Shown one piece after another: positions 1 through 7,586 of a DNA stretch of 64,000 nucleotides. The stretch comes from an uncultured Fastidiosipila sp. GTDB taxonomy: Bacteria > Bacillota > Clostridia > Saccharofermentanales > Fastidiosipilaceae. Position 1 is the stretch's first letter, and every line of letters starts with the position of its first letter. Under the pieces are notes generated by a model. That model was not told the origin of the DNA and did not search any database. It worked only from the letters and a program-made list of their open reading frames with translations. The stretch is taken from positions 10,220-74,219 of the forward strand of contig CAMYAM010000009.1 of NCBI GenBank assembly GCA_947253875.1, read 5' to 3'. Position numbers and translations under genes: made by a program.

Positions 1-1478
1 GTAAATTATTTAGTAGAAACGGAATTAAACATAATGTTCTTAATGCGAAGCAACATGCTCGAGAAGCTGAGATTATTGCTCAAGCTGGTAGACTTGGTTC
101 TGTTACTATCGCTACAAACATGGCTGGTAGAGGTACTGACATTTTGCTAGGTGGTAACCCAGAATATTTGGCTAGACAAGAAATGCGTGAGCAAGGTTAT
201 GATGATGAGTTAATTGAAGCATCAACAGCATATAATGATACTGATGATGAAAATATATTAGCTGCTCGAGAAAAATTCCAAGAATTGTACTCTAAATTTA
301 AAGTTCACACGGATGCTGAAAAACAAAAAGTAGTTGAAGCTGGTGGTCTATACGTTGTAGGTACAGAGAGACACGAATCCAGACGTATTGACAATCAGTT
401 GAGAGGTCGTTCTGGACGTCAAGGTGACCCAGGAAGTAGTAAGTTCTACTTATCACTTGATGATGATTTAATGCGTCAATTTGGTGGAGATAGAATGCTA
501 GGAATGTTCAATAGTCTAGGTGTTGATGAAGATACAGAAATTCAACATAGAATGCTAACTAATGCAATTAGTTCTGCTCAGAAAAAAGTTGAAGGTAGAA
601 ACTTTGGCATCAGAAAGAATGTTCTTGAATATGATGACGTAATGAATCAACAACGTGAAGTTATTTACAAAGAAAGAAGACAAGTTCTTGAAGGTAAAGA
701 TTTACAAGATGTATTTGAAGCTTATATTAATAGTTCTATCGAAAAGATTTTTAATGACTTCCTTATAGCTCATGAACATGCTGATAAAAGCTCAATTGAT
801 CTAGTCGGTTTGTTGACACAATTACGTGACATAACAGGTGAGCTTAGTGTTTATAACGACATTGAAGAAAGAGTAATTGCTGGAGAAAGCTTTACTAATA
901 TTCTCGCAGATGTTCAAGAGGCAGCAGTTGAGAAATATAGAAATCGTGAGCATGAACTTGGTGGACCAGATTTCATGCGTGAAGCTGAAAGGGTAGTCTT
1001 ACTAAGAACAGTTGATTCTAAGTGGATGGATCATATTGACAATATGGACAGATTGAAGAGTGCTATTAGCATGAGATCTGTTGCCCAGCATAACCCAGTA
1101 CAAGAATATCGTAGAGAAGGTTATGAGATGTTTGTTGAGATGAATGAAGCTATTGCAAGAGACTGTGCTAAGTTAATCTTGAGAGCTGAATTTGTGAGCA
1201 ATGAAAAACCTGAGCGTAGGGAAAATGAAGAGGTAGAAGGAGCAACAGCCGAACAAGCAAGACCAATGAGTCCAGAAGAGCAACAAGCTAAATTGGAAGA
1301 ACTTAGAAGAAGACAAGAAATGGCTGCACGTGAACTTCGAAAAGCTGAAGCTAAACGAGGTGAAGAGCAATCTAAAGATCAAAGTTCTGAGCCAATAGAA
1401 AAAGAAATTAGAGCCGGAAGAAATGAACCTTGCCCTTGCGGAAGTGGTAAAAAATATAAACAATGTCACGGTAGATAG
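1..1478 (+). CDS. secA: Protein translocase ATPase SecA, C-terminal half (5' truncated by window edge)
   Basis: SecA is the cytosolic ATPase that drives preproteins through SecYEG. Only the C-terminal part is present: the frame is open from base 3, before the first visible ATG at 120, so that ATG is internal. Visible parts are the end of the second nucleotide-binding domain (NVLNAKQHAREAE, ATNMAGRGTDILLGG, ERHESRRIDNQLRGRSGRQG), the helical scaffold and wing region, a charged linker rich in Glu, Gln and Arg, and the C-terminal zinc-binding SEC-C motif (EPCPCGSGKKYKQCHG) that contacts SecB or ribosomes. A terminator follows at about 1508. The identification is certain; only the 5' part is missing. 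Confidence 0.98.
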   Translation, partial: KLFSRNGIKHNVLNAKQHAREAEIIAQAGRLGSVTIATNMAGRGTDILLGGNPEYLARQEMREQGYDDELIEASTAYNDTDDENILAAREKFQELYSKFKVHTDAEKQKVVEAGGLYVVGTERHESRRIDNQLRGRSGRQGDPGSSKFYLSLDDDLMRQFGGDRMLGMFNSLGVDEDTEIQHRMLTNAISSAQKKVEGRNFGIRKNVLEYDDVMNQQREVIYKERRQVLEGKDLQDVFEAYINSSIEKIFNDFLIAHEHADKSSIDLVGLLTQLRDITGELSVYNDIEERVIAGESFTNILADVQEAAVEKYRNREHELGGPDFMREAERVVLLRTVDSKWMDHIDNMDRLKSAISMRSVAQHNPVQEYRREGYEMFVEMNEAIARDCAKLILRAEFVSNEKPERRENEEVEGATAEQARPMSPEEQQAKLEELRRRQEMAARELRKAEAKRGEEQSKDQSSEPIEKEIRAGRNEPCPCGSGKKYKQCHGR

Positions 1479-1507
1479 TGACTGATATTAAAAAAATAGT
1501 TAATAAG

Positions 1508-1569
1508 TAACTGTGGTAGATTAAATTTGATAAATTTAAGGAAATATTACTGCCACAGTTATTTTTTTA
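1508..1569 (+). terminator. Rho-independent terminator after secA, with nested inverted repeat
   Basis: The arms AACTGTGGTA (1509-1518) and TGCCACAGTT (1551-1560) pair over 10 bp with one G-U, followed by ATTTTTTTAT. The large loop contains its own inverted repeat, TTAAATTT GATA AATTTAA (about 1521-1539). It separates secA from tmRNA. Confidence 0.8.
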
Positions 1570-1578
1570 TGTTATTAT
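1550..1578 (+). promoter_or_regulatory. Probable tmRNA promoter
   Basis: The -10 TATTAT (1573-1578) lies 14 bases before the mature tmRNA 5' end. A weak -35 CTGCCA (1550-1555) is 17 bases upstream and overlaps the right arm of the secA terminator. The -10 is convincing, the -35 is not. Confidence 0.4.
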
Positions 1579-1592
1579 GCTTACACAGTTAC

Positions 1593-1969
1593 GGGGATGT
1601 ACAGGTTTCGACAGGACTGTAGAAGCTAGTTTAGCGAGTAGAGGATACCAGTTGGCCTCTTTAATCATCTGGTAAAATTGTAATTGCAAATAACGATTAC
1701 GCTTTAGCTGCAGCTTAATTTTATCGCAGCACACAACCTAGGTTATCTGTGACCTAGCCACTGTGAGGTTAACAGACCTTACCTGTTAGAGGTAAAACAG
1801 GGACCGCTTGGGTTTAAGCTTTGCGACTCAAGTGTAATTATGAAGCTACCGGAGTGCCAGCCTGTCAGTTGGCACGGTACAAGGGGAATACTTCATAAAC
1901 TGACTGCACTCGGAGAAGAGCTAGTGGAAATAGTTTTGGACGCGAGTTCAATTCTCGCCATCTCCACCA
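1593..1969 (+). ncRNA. ssrA: Transfer-messenger RNA (tmRNA)
   Basis: tmRNA rescues stalled ribosomes together with SmpB, which is encoded in this window at 55915. The 5' GGGGAUG pairs with CAUCUCC before the encoded CCA end (1959-1969). The T-arm (GGACGCGAGTTCAATTCTCG) and the 5' ACAGGTTTCGACAGG signature are clear. The tag reading frame runs 1686-1718 and encodes ANNDYALAAA followed by TAA, a typical degradation tag ending in ALAAA. The 3' end is followed by a terminator. One-piece, unpermuted form. Confidence 0.97.
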
Positions 1970-1972
1970 AAT

Positions 1973-2014
1973 TAAAGCCAGTAAACATCTAGGTTTGCCG
2001 GCTTTATTTATTTT
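1973..2014 (+). terminator. Rho-independent terminator after tmRNA
   Basis: AAAGCC (1974-1979) pairs with GGCTTT (2000-2005). The helix continues inward through GTAAAC with GTTTGC, and an interrupted T-rich tract (TATTTATTTT) follows. Confidence 0.7.
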
Positions 2015-2102
2015 CAAATTTGCATTTTATTTGCAAGGCACTTGATCATTAAAAATTAATATTAATAAAGTTTAAGAGATGCAATTTTACAATATTATTA
2101 AG

Positions 2103-2131
2103 TAGACTTTTGGTAATAGAATAAGTATAAT
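2103..2131 (+). promoter_or_regulatory. Promoter of tRNA-Ala
   Basis: TAGACT (2103-2108), a 17-base spacer, and a perfect TATAAT (2126-2131). The -10 ends 13 bases before the mature tRNA-Ala. Confidence 0.7.
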
Positions 2132-2144
2132 AGCAATAGTTAAC

Positions 2145-2220
<76 letters not shown>

Positions 2221-2224
2221 ATTC

Positions 2225-2261
2225 AGCCTACATAAGCTTTTGCTGCGTAGGCTTTTTGTTT
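2225..2261 (+). terminator. Rho-independent terminator after tRNA-Ala
   Basis: AGCCTAC (2225-2231) pairs with GTAGGCT (2247-2253), followed by TTTTGTTTT. Confidence 0.85.
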
Positions 2262-2278
2262 TAAAAATTAACTAATTC

Positions 2279-2353
2279 GCCATAATAGCTCAGGGGTAGA
2301 GCAACTCCCTCGTAAAGAGTAGGTCGTGGGTTCGATTCCCATTTGTGGCTCCA
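2279..2353 (+). tRNA. tRNA-Thr (anticodon CGT)
   Basis: This is a 75-base cloverleaf with encoded CCA. The acceptor GCCATAA pairs with TTGTGGC. The loop CTCGTAA places CGT at the anticodon, reading ACG. The anticodon stem ACTCC/AGAGT has a C-A mismatch at the base pair closing the loop (31-39), which is slightly unusual. No strong promoter of its own is visible within the preceding 20 bases. Confidence 0.88.
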
Positions 2354-2356
2354 GAT

Positions 2357-2393
2357 AAAATGCCCGTGAACTCTAGGTTTGCGGGTATTTATT
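2357..2393 (+). terminator. Rho-independent terminator after tRNA-Thr
   Basis: AAATGCCCG pairs with CGGGTATTT (one G-U), and the inner arms TGAAC and GTTTG extend the helix. The T-rich tail is short (TATTTATT), so it is weaker than its neighbours. Confidence 0.65.
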
Positions 2394-2533
2394 AGTTAGT
2401 GTTTTGTGAAATTTCAGTAATTTAACACATTTTTATAAAAATTGTAAATTTTGGTATTACTATTAATATTTCGTTGGAAAATTTTTTCTGTATTTTAAGT
2501 TCTTTTGTAAATTACTTAAATATAATAAAATAG

Positions 2534-2561
2534 TTGTCAACTTTTTCTGAAGTAATATAAT
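2534..2561 (+). promoter_or_regulatory. Promoter of the 41-residue peptide gene
   Basis: TTGTCA (2534-2539), a 16-base spacer and TATAAT (2556-2561) lie about 63 bases before the start codon at 2625. Confidence 0.6.
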
Positions 2562-2624
2562 AAGTTTTGTAATCTTTATTAAATAAGATAAAAATATTTA
2601 ATATGCATTCAGGAGGTAATGATA

Positions 2625-2750
2625 ATGGATAATGATAATAAAACACCTAGCGCTTTTAAAGTAATCATAGGAATAGTACTAATTGTAGTCGGTGTATACA
2701 TATCTTATCGTAGTGGCTTTGATTTAGGTTATTTGTTTGGTGGTAAGTAG
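2625..2750 (+). CDS. Small single-span membrane peptide, 41 residues, function unknown
   Basis: The short frame has strong local support: AGGAGG at 2611-2616 lies 8 bases before ATG 2625, and a near-consensus promoter lies upstream. The peptide starts MDNDNKTPSAFK, then has one hydrophobic helix (about residues 12-26, VIIGIVLIVVGVYIS) and a short tail rich in Gly and aromatic residues ending LFGGK. It is monocistronic, lying between the tRNA genes and the phosphate transporter. I do not recognise the family. The polar N-terminus, lack of a cleavage site and size suggest an inner-membrane small protein rather than a secreted peptide. Confidence 0.7.
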   Translation: MDNDNKTPSAFKVIIGIVLIVVGVYISYRSGFDLGYLFGGK

Positions 2751-2801
2751 AATATATCGACTCGCGCTCGAATGACCTATGTTCCTTAATTTGTAAATAA
2801 A

Positions 2802-2833
2802 GTAGCCGTGTGATTTGTATGCCATGCGGCTAC
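2802..2833 (+). terminator. Strong stem-loop downstream of the 41-residue peptide gene
   Basis: GTAGCCGTGTG pairs with its partner ending GCGGCTAC over 7 Watson-Crick pairs plus further G-U-containing pairs. It lies 52 bases after the peptide stop. No T-tract follows (the next bases are AACGTTGTC), so it may be a 3'-protecting structure or a degenerate terminator rather than an efficient intrinsic terminator. Confidence 0.45.
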
Positions 2834-3121
2834 AACGTTGTCATTCATGTTTATCTCTTGTAAATTTTAGTTTTTTTATATTTTACAAATTAGAAAATCT
2901 TTTAACCAAGGGAGCTCAATTAAAGTCCCTGAATTAACTATTTGATATTTCAATGTCTACGAAATTATAAAAATTGTTTGAACTTTTATGTGTTCTAGCT
3001 TTTTTATAAAAGCATACTCCTTAATATAGGTTTTATTATTAAGAAAAAAATACAAAAATTATGCAAAACCATAAGTTTTTACACGATAATCAAAAGAGAT
3101 TTTTCTATATTAAGCTTTATT

Positions 3122-3153
3122 TTTATACGTTTATACGTTAAAATTCTAAACGT
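3122..3153 (+). repeat. Tandem TTTATACG octamers with flanking inverted repeat upstream of the phosphate symporter
   Basis: TTTATACG occurs twice head to tail (3122-3129, 3130-3137). ACGTTTA (3127-3133) is also inverted as TAAACGT (3147-3153). It lies 70-100 bases before the symporter ATG, where an activator site would be expected. The regulator is unknown; the OmpR-type regulator at 6825 is one candidate. Confidence 0.4.
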
Positions 3154-3221
3154 TAATAATATTTTAATGGATGTGTAACTTTAATTTAAAATAATTTAAA
3201 TAGATTGATTTTGAGGTAATT

Positions 3222-4994
3222 ATGGATATTTATAGTGTACTTGATCTCTTGGGTGGGCTTGCCTTATTTCTATTTGGTCTAGAGGTGATGGGAAATGGAT
3301 TGCAAAACGCATCAAGTGGACAATTAGAAAATATTTTAGGAAAATTAACTTCAAGTAAATTCAAAGGAGTATTCTTAGGAATAGTTGTTACAACAGTAGT
3401 TCAATCATCTTCAGCCGTGACTATAATGTTAGTTGCTCTGGTAAACTCTGGAGTAATGAAACTAAAGCAAACAGTTCCAGTGATTATGGGTGCTAACGTT
3501 GGAACAACCATAACTGCTTGGATATTAAGTTTGAGTGGTTTAGATGGAGATAGCTTTATCGTACAAATACTTAAACCATCTACATTTACACCTATTTTGG
3601 CAATAATCGCAATTATTATATTATCAACAGCAAAAACTGAAAGAAAAAAATCTATTGCAAATACTATATTAGGATTTTCATTAATCATGTTTGGTATGAA
3701 TGCGATGAGCTCATCTATGTCTGGTTTACAAGGAAATCCTAACTTCACAAGAGCTTTCACTATATTTACTAATCCAATTTTAGGAATTATTGTTGGTGCT
3801 ATAGTTACTGCTATTGTACAATCTTCATCAGCATCTATTGGTATTTTGCAGGCGTTAAGTACTACTGGTCAAATCACTTTTGCTTCAGCATTCCCAATTA
3901 TCATGGGTCAAAACATCGGTACCTGTATAACATCTATGCTTGCAGCTATTGGTAGTAAAAGAAATGCACAAAGAGTTTCAATTATTCACTTAACCTTTAA
4001 CATGTTGGGTACAATTATATTTGTTAGTTTGTTTTATATAATCGATTTAATTTGGCCTTTCTCATTTATGGGAGATCATGTAACAGAATTTTCTATAGCT
4101 ATGGTGCATACAATCTTTAACTTATTTACAACATTGATTTTATTGCCATTTACAAAACAATTAGTTGAGTTTTCCAAGATTGTTATTCCTTCAGATGCAG
4201 AAACTAATAGCACAGGTCAAGATAGTACAATTAAAACACTTAATCTATTAGACCCTCTTTTCTTGGAACAACCTCATTTAGCATTGAATAGATCCTATGA
4301 AGTTTTAGTTAAGATGATGGAGTATTCTGATAAAGCTTTGAGATTAAGTTTTGAACTTTTTGATGAGTATTCTGACGAAAAATTTCTAAAAATTGAAGAG
4401 TTAGAGCAAAGTGTTGATAGATTCGAAGATTCATTGAAAAATTATACTTCCCAGCTTCTAGTTAAAGAACTTAATGAAGACGATAGTCAAAGATTAACTT
4501 TAGTGTTTAATGGAATGAATGATGTTGAAAGGATTTGCGACCATGCTATGAACTTTGCAAATACAGTTAAAGCTAGTGCCGAAAAATCTAGAGAATTTTC
4601 TAAAGATGCTAGAGATGACTTACACTTATATTTCTCAGCAGTACAAGATATTGTTGATAGGACGTATAAGAGTTTGGGAGATCAAAATTCAACATTTGTA
4701 GAAACAATACCACCTCTTGAGGAACATATTAACAATCTTGATAAACATATGGTAAAAAAACATATTAAACGTATGAAAAAGGGTAAATGTAAGGTTAAGA
4801 ATGGTATTGCAATAACTGATGTATTTAATGGTTTAGAAAGAGTTTCAGATCATTGTAATAATATTTCGCTTTATATCTTACAGTTAGATACTAATAATAA
4901 TAAAACTCATGATTTTGAAAATAGTATTGATAAAAATTCAGAATTGTATAGGGCAACTTTAGCTGAATTTGAAAAAGAATACCCATTAGTCTAA
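3222..4994 (+). CDS. Na+/phosphate symporter family protein with C-terminal PhoU-like domain
   Basis: The 590-residue membrane protein belongs to the Na/Pi cotransporter family (NptA/YjbB type). The N-terminal half has two inverted repeats carrying the signature QSSSA: VVQSSSAVTIML near residue 60 and VQSSSASIGIL near residue 200. Each is followed by a G-N/Q-NIGT segment (GANVGTT, GQNIGTC). About ten hydrophobic segments end near residue 315. The C-terminal part (about 345-570) is helical and charged and resembles the PhoU domain, with repeated E(R/K)xxDHxxN motifs (VERICDHAMNFAN, LERVSDHCNNIS). The start at 3222 follows GAGGT. It is predicted to import or export phosphate at the cytoplasmic membrane, with the PhoU-like tail as a sensor. 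Confidence 0.9.
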   Translation: MDIYSVLDLLGGLALFLFGLEVMGNGLQNASSGQLENILGKLTSSKFKGVFLGIVVTTVVQSSSAVTIMLVALVNSGVMKLKQTVPVIMGANVGTTITAWILSLSGLDGDSFIVQILKPSTFTPILAIIAIIILSTAKTERKKSIANTILGFSLIMFGMNAMSSSMSGLQGNPNFTRAFTIFTNPILGIIVGAIVTAIVQSSSASIGILQALSTTGQITFASAFPIIMGQNIGTCITSMLAAIGSKRNAQRVSIIHLTFNMLGTIIFVSLFYIIDLIWPFSFMGDHVTEFSIAMVHTIFNLFTTLILLPFTKQLVEFSKIVIPSDAETNSTGQDSTIKTLNLLDPLFLEQPHLALNRSYEVLVKMMEYSDKALRLSFELFDEYSDEKFLKIEELEQSVDRFEDSLKNYTSQLLVKELNEDDSQRLTLVFNGMNDVERICDHAMNFANTVKASAEKSREFSKDARDDLHLYFSAVQDIVDRTYKSLGDQNSTFVETIPPLEEHINNLDKHMVKKHIKRMKKGKCKVKNGIAITDVFNGLERVSDHCNNISLYILQLDTNNNKTHDFENSIDKNSELYRATLAEFEKEYPLV

Positions 4995-5089
4995 TTTTTA
5001 TAACATTTAGTCTATCATTAAATCTTCCTAAGGCAGATATAAGAAAATTTTATATAATAGAATTATTCGAATAAACTGTGAGGAAAGAA

Positions 5090-6019
5090 ATGATAGACTT
5101 TTATATTACTAGAGATAAAGAATTAGTTAAGTTGGGCGATTTTGAAAGCGGTGCATGGATAAATGTGGTCGACCCAAATGAAGAGGAAAAAGCTTTACTG
5201 ATTAATGAATATAATGTAGATGCTACTCTTTTAGAAGATGCCCTTGATCCAGAAGAATCTCCACGTTATGAATATGAAGATGATCAAACATTTATAATTA
5301 TAAATGTTCCAATTAAAAGTAAAGATAATGACGAGTTTTACGAAACTATTCCATTAGCAATTTTTCATTTTAAAAGTTACATAATTACTGTCTGTTTAAG
5401 CGATGATATCGTTCTTGATAAATTTCTAAAAGGCAAGACCAAAGATTTTTACACGCAATATAAAACTCGATTTATCTTGCAGATTTTACAAAATACTTCT
5501 AATGAATATTTAAGAAATCTTAAAATTCTTGAAAAACTGAGTGATAGAATAACTTCAAATGTTAAAGATTCCATTGAAAATAAAGAGTTATTAAGCTTGT
5601 TAAAAATTGAGAAATCTTTGGTTTATTTTGCTACATCACTAAGAGGCAATGAGAAAGTCTTGGAAAGACTTTTACGCCACCATTTAATTAAGAATTATCC
5701 AGAAGATTCAGATTTACTTGAAGATGTTATTACAGACAACAAGCAAGCTTTAGAAATGACAAGTCTTTATACTGATATTTTATCTAGTACAATGGATACA
5801 TATGCATCAATTATTTCTAATAACCAAAATGATGCAATGAAGATTTTAACGTCTATTACTTTTGTCATGTCAATTCCTACAATAGTTAGTGGTATTTGGG
5901 GAATGAATGTATGGGTTCCTATGCAGGATAAACCTTTTGGTTTTCTAATATTAATGGGTGTAATAGTATTATTAACAGTTTTAGTTGCTTATTTGTTGCG
6001 TAAATTAAAGATGTTATAA
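5090..6019 (+). CDS. corA: CorA-family divalent metal ion transporter
   Basis: The protein forms a pentameric Mg2+ (or Co2+) channel. It has about 309 residues, with a soluble N-terminal domain, a long helix (about 140-245) and two C-terminal transmembrane helices. The family signature GMN is present as IWGMNVWVP after the first helix, and the short positively charged tail LLRKLKML follows the second. I place the start at ATG 5090, because AGGA lies 5 bases upstream; the in-frame GTG at 5078 overlaps that ribosome-binding site and would lack one of its own. A TATAAT at 5053-5058 may be its promoter. Confidence 0.9.
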   Translation: MIDFYITRDKELVKLGDFESGAWINVVDPNEEEKALLINEYNVDATLLEDALDPEESPRYEYEDDQTFIIINVPIKSKDNDEFYETIPLAIFHFKSYIITVCLSDDIVLDKFLKGKTKDFYTQYKTRFILQILQNTSNEYLRNLKILEKLSDRITSNVKDSIENKELLSLLKIEKSLVYFATSLRGNEKVLERLLRHHLIKNYPEDSDLLEDVITDNKQALEMTSLYTDILSSTMDTYASIISNNQNDAMKILTSITFVMSIPTIVSGIWGMNVWVPMQDKPFGFLILMGVIVLLTVLVAYLLRKLKML

Positions 6020-6049
6020 TTTATTTATTAAAATACAAGTGGTGTGTTT

Positions 6050-6790
6050 ATGCAAAAAGAAGAAATATTATACATTGTTATGCCAGCATACAACGAAGAA
6101 CAAAATCTTCCTGAATTAATTGCAGAATGGTATTATTGGACTGAAATTTCCGAGAATTCTAGAATTTTAATTGTAAATGATGGAAGTACAGATAATACTG
6201 TTGAAGTTTTGACAGAGTTACAAAAAAATTATCCAAAACTTATTTTTATAAATAAGGAAAATTCTGGTCATGGACCAAGTGTTACTTTTGCATATAAAAA
6301 AGCTTTAGAAGCTGGTGCAGATTTCATTTTTCAAACGGATTCAGATGGTCAGACTCAAGCCAAAGACTTCGAAGTTTTTTGGAAAAATCGTAATAAATAT
6401 GATCTTCAATTAGGTAATCGCTTTGATAGAAAAGATGGTATTGCCAGAAAATTTGTTAGTTTTACTCTTCGCAAAGTAGTAAAGATTCTTTTTAAAGAAG
6501 ACATCAAGGATGCTAATGTACCTTTTAGACTTTATAATAAGTCAGCACTTGGCAAAATAATCAGATATATTCCTGATGAATTTGCTTTAAGTAATGTTTT
6601 ATGTGTAGTTGTAGCAAATAAGTTGGAAGCTCATAATGAAATTAGCATAACATGGCATAAGATAGAGTTTTTAGAACGACAGGCAGGTAAGAATTCAGTA
6701 AACTTTAAAAATATATTTAAGTTTGCTAAAACTTTTATTAATCAAAGTATGCAATGGAAAAAGGATTTTTTTAATAATTTAAAAAAGTAA
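6050..6790 (+). CDS. GT-A family 2 glycosyltransferase (polyprenyl-phosphate sugar transferase type)
   Basis: About 246 residues. The N-terminal GT2 fold shows VMPAYNEEQNLPELI, the nucleotide-binding VNDGSTDNT, and a metal-binding DSDGQ in FQTDSDGQTQ. The best resemblance is to the dolichyl/polyprenyl-phosphate mannosyltransferase-like group, which makes a lipid-linked sugar at the inner face of the membrane. No transmembrane helix is visible, and the C-terminus is basic. ATG 6050 is preferred over the in-frame GTG 6044; no strong ribosome-binding site is present for either, which suggests coupling to corA 31 bases upstream. Donor and acceptor cannot be read from sequence. Confidence 0.8.
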   Translation: MQKEEILYIVMPAYNEEQNLPELIAEWYYWTEISENSRILIVNDGSTDNTVEVLTELQKNYPKLIFINKENSGHGPSVTFAYKKALEAGADFIFQTDSDGQTQAKDFEVFWKNRNKYDLQLGNRFDRKDGIARKFVSFTLRKVVKILFKEDIKDANVPFRLYNKSALGKIIRYIPDEFALSNVLCVVVANKLEAHNEISITWHKIEFLERQAGKNSVNFKNIFKFAKTFINQSMQWKKDFFNNLKK

Positions 6791-6824
6791 ATCGTGCAAC
6801 TGATAAACCTTTAAGGAGGTAATT

Positions 6825-7523
6825 ATGGATGACAAAATAATATTAATCGCAGATGACGATCCAATCGTTCATGAATCTTTAGGTTTATATTTAAAAAATG
6901 AAGGTTATAGTTATGATTCAGTTTATGATGGCCAATCTGTTTTAAATAAATTTTCAGAAAAATCATACAAGTTAATCATTTTAGATTTAATGATGCCAGA
7001 GGTTTCAGGAATAGATGTTTGTAGAGAAATTCGAAAAATCTCTAATGTACCTATAATTATGTTGACTGCTAAAGGAGATGAAATTGATAGAATTATCGGT
7101 TTAGAGTTAGGAGCTGATGACTATATTGTTAAACCTTTTAGTCCTAGAGAAGTGATTGCTAGAGTGAAAGCAATAATAAGAAGGATTGATTCGAGTGATT
7201 CAGTTATACAACATTTATTGGAGTTTCCTGATTTAAGAATTGATCTTGATACTTATGAAGTTGAAGTAGCAGGCTTAGAGGTTCCATTTACGCCAAAAGA
7301 AGTTGAAGTTTTGTATTTCTTAGCCTCACATCCTGGAAAAGTAATGACTAGAGATACAATACTTAATAATGTTTGGGGAGAAGATTACTATGGCGATAGT
7401 AGGACGATAGATACTCATATCAAACAGATTAGACAAAAAATTGGATATAGTTCGCATTGGTCTCTTGTTACTATCTATGGAATTGGCTACAAATTTGAAG
7501 CAGTGAAGAGTAGAAATAAATAG
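6825..7523 (+). CDS. OmpR/PhoB-family response regulator
   Basis: The 232-residue two-domain regulator has a receiver domain (1-120) with the acidic pocket DDD (residues 10-12), phosphoacceptor Asp in LIILDLMMPEVSG, Thr in MLTAKG and Lys in YIVKPF. The C-terminal winged helix (about 130-230) contains FTPKEVEVLYFLASHPGKV, RTIDTHIKQIRQKIG and YGIGYKFE. AAGGAGG precedes ATG 6825. It is followed after 63 bases by its sensor kinase. The pair could be PhoP-PhoR-like, given the Na/Pi symporter upstream, or ResD-ResE-like, given rluB downstream, a neighbourhood known for resDE in bacilli. The sequence alone does not decide. Confidence 0.93.
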   Translation: MDDKIILIADDDPIVHESLGLYLKNEGYSYDSVYDGQSVLNKFSEKSYKLIILDLMMPEVSGIDVCREIRKISNVPIIMLTAKGDEIDRIIGLELGADDYIVKPFSPREVIARVKAIIRRIDSSDSVIQHLLEFPDLRIDLDTYEVEVAGLEVPFTPKEVEVLYFLASHPGKVMTRDTILNNVWGEDYYGDSRTIDTHIKQIRQKIGYSSHWSLVTIYGIGYKFEAVKSRNK

Positions 7524-7586
7524 AAACAAATAAATTAGCTTACTGAATTTCGATTGAAATTTACCATAAATTGGGAAATACATAAT

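Larger units (their letters stand above)
2751..3221. other. Intergenic region of 471 bases
   Basis: No convincing gene. It holds a GC-richer stem-loop at 2802-2833, an AT-rich inverted repeat (TTGTAAA near 2872 with TTTTACAA near 2882) and repeated TTTATACG octamers at 3122-3137 close to the phosphate symporter start. The remainder is AT-rich and featureless. Confidence 0.5.

Noticed and set aside
3401..3760. Minus-strand 119-residue frame inside the Na/Pi symporter gene
   Set aside because: It is a shadow of the symporter gene, without ribosome-binding site or motif.
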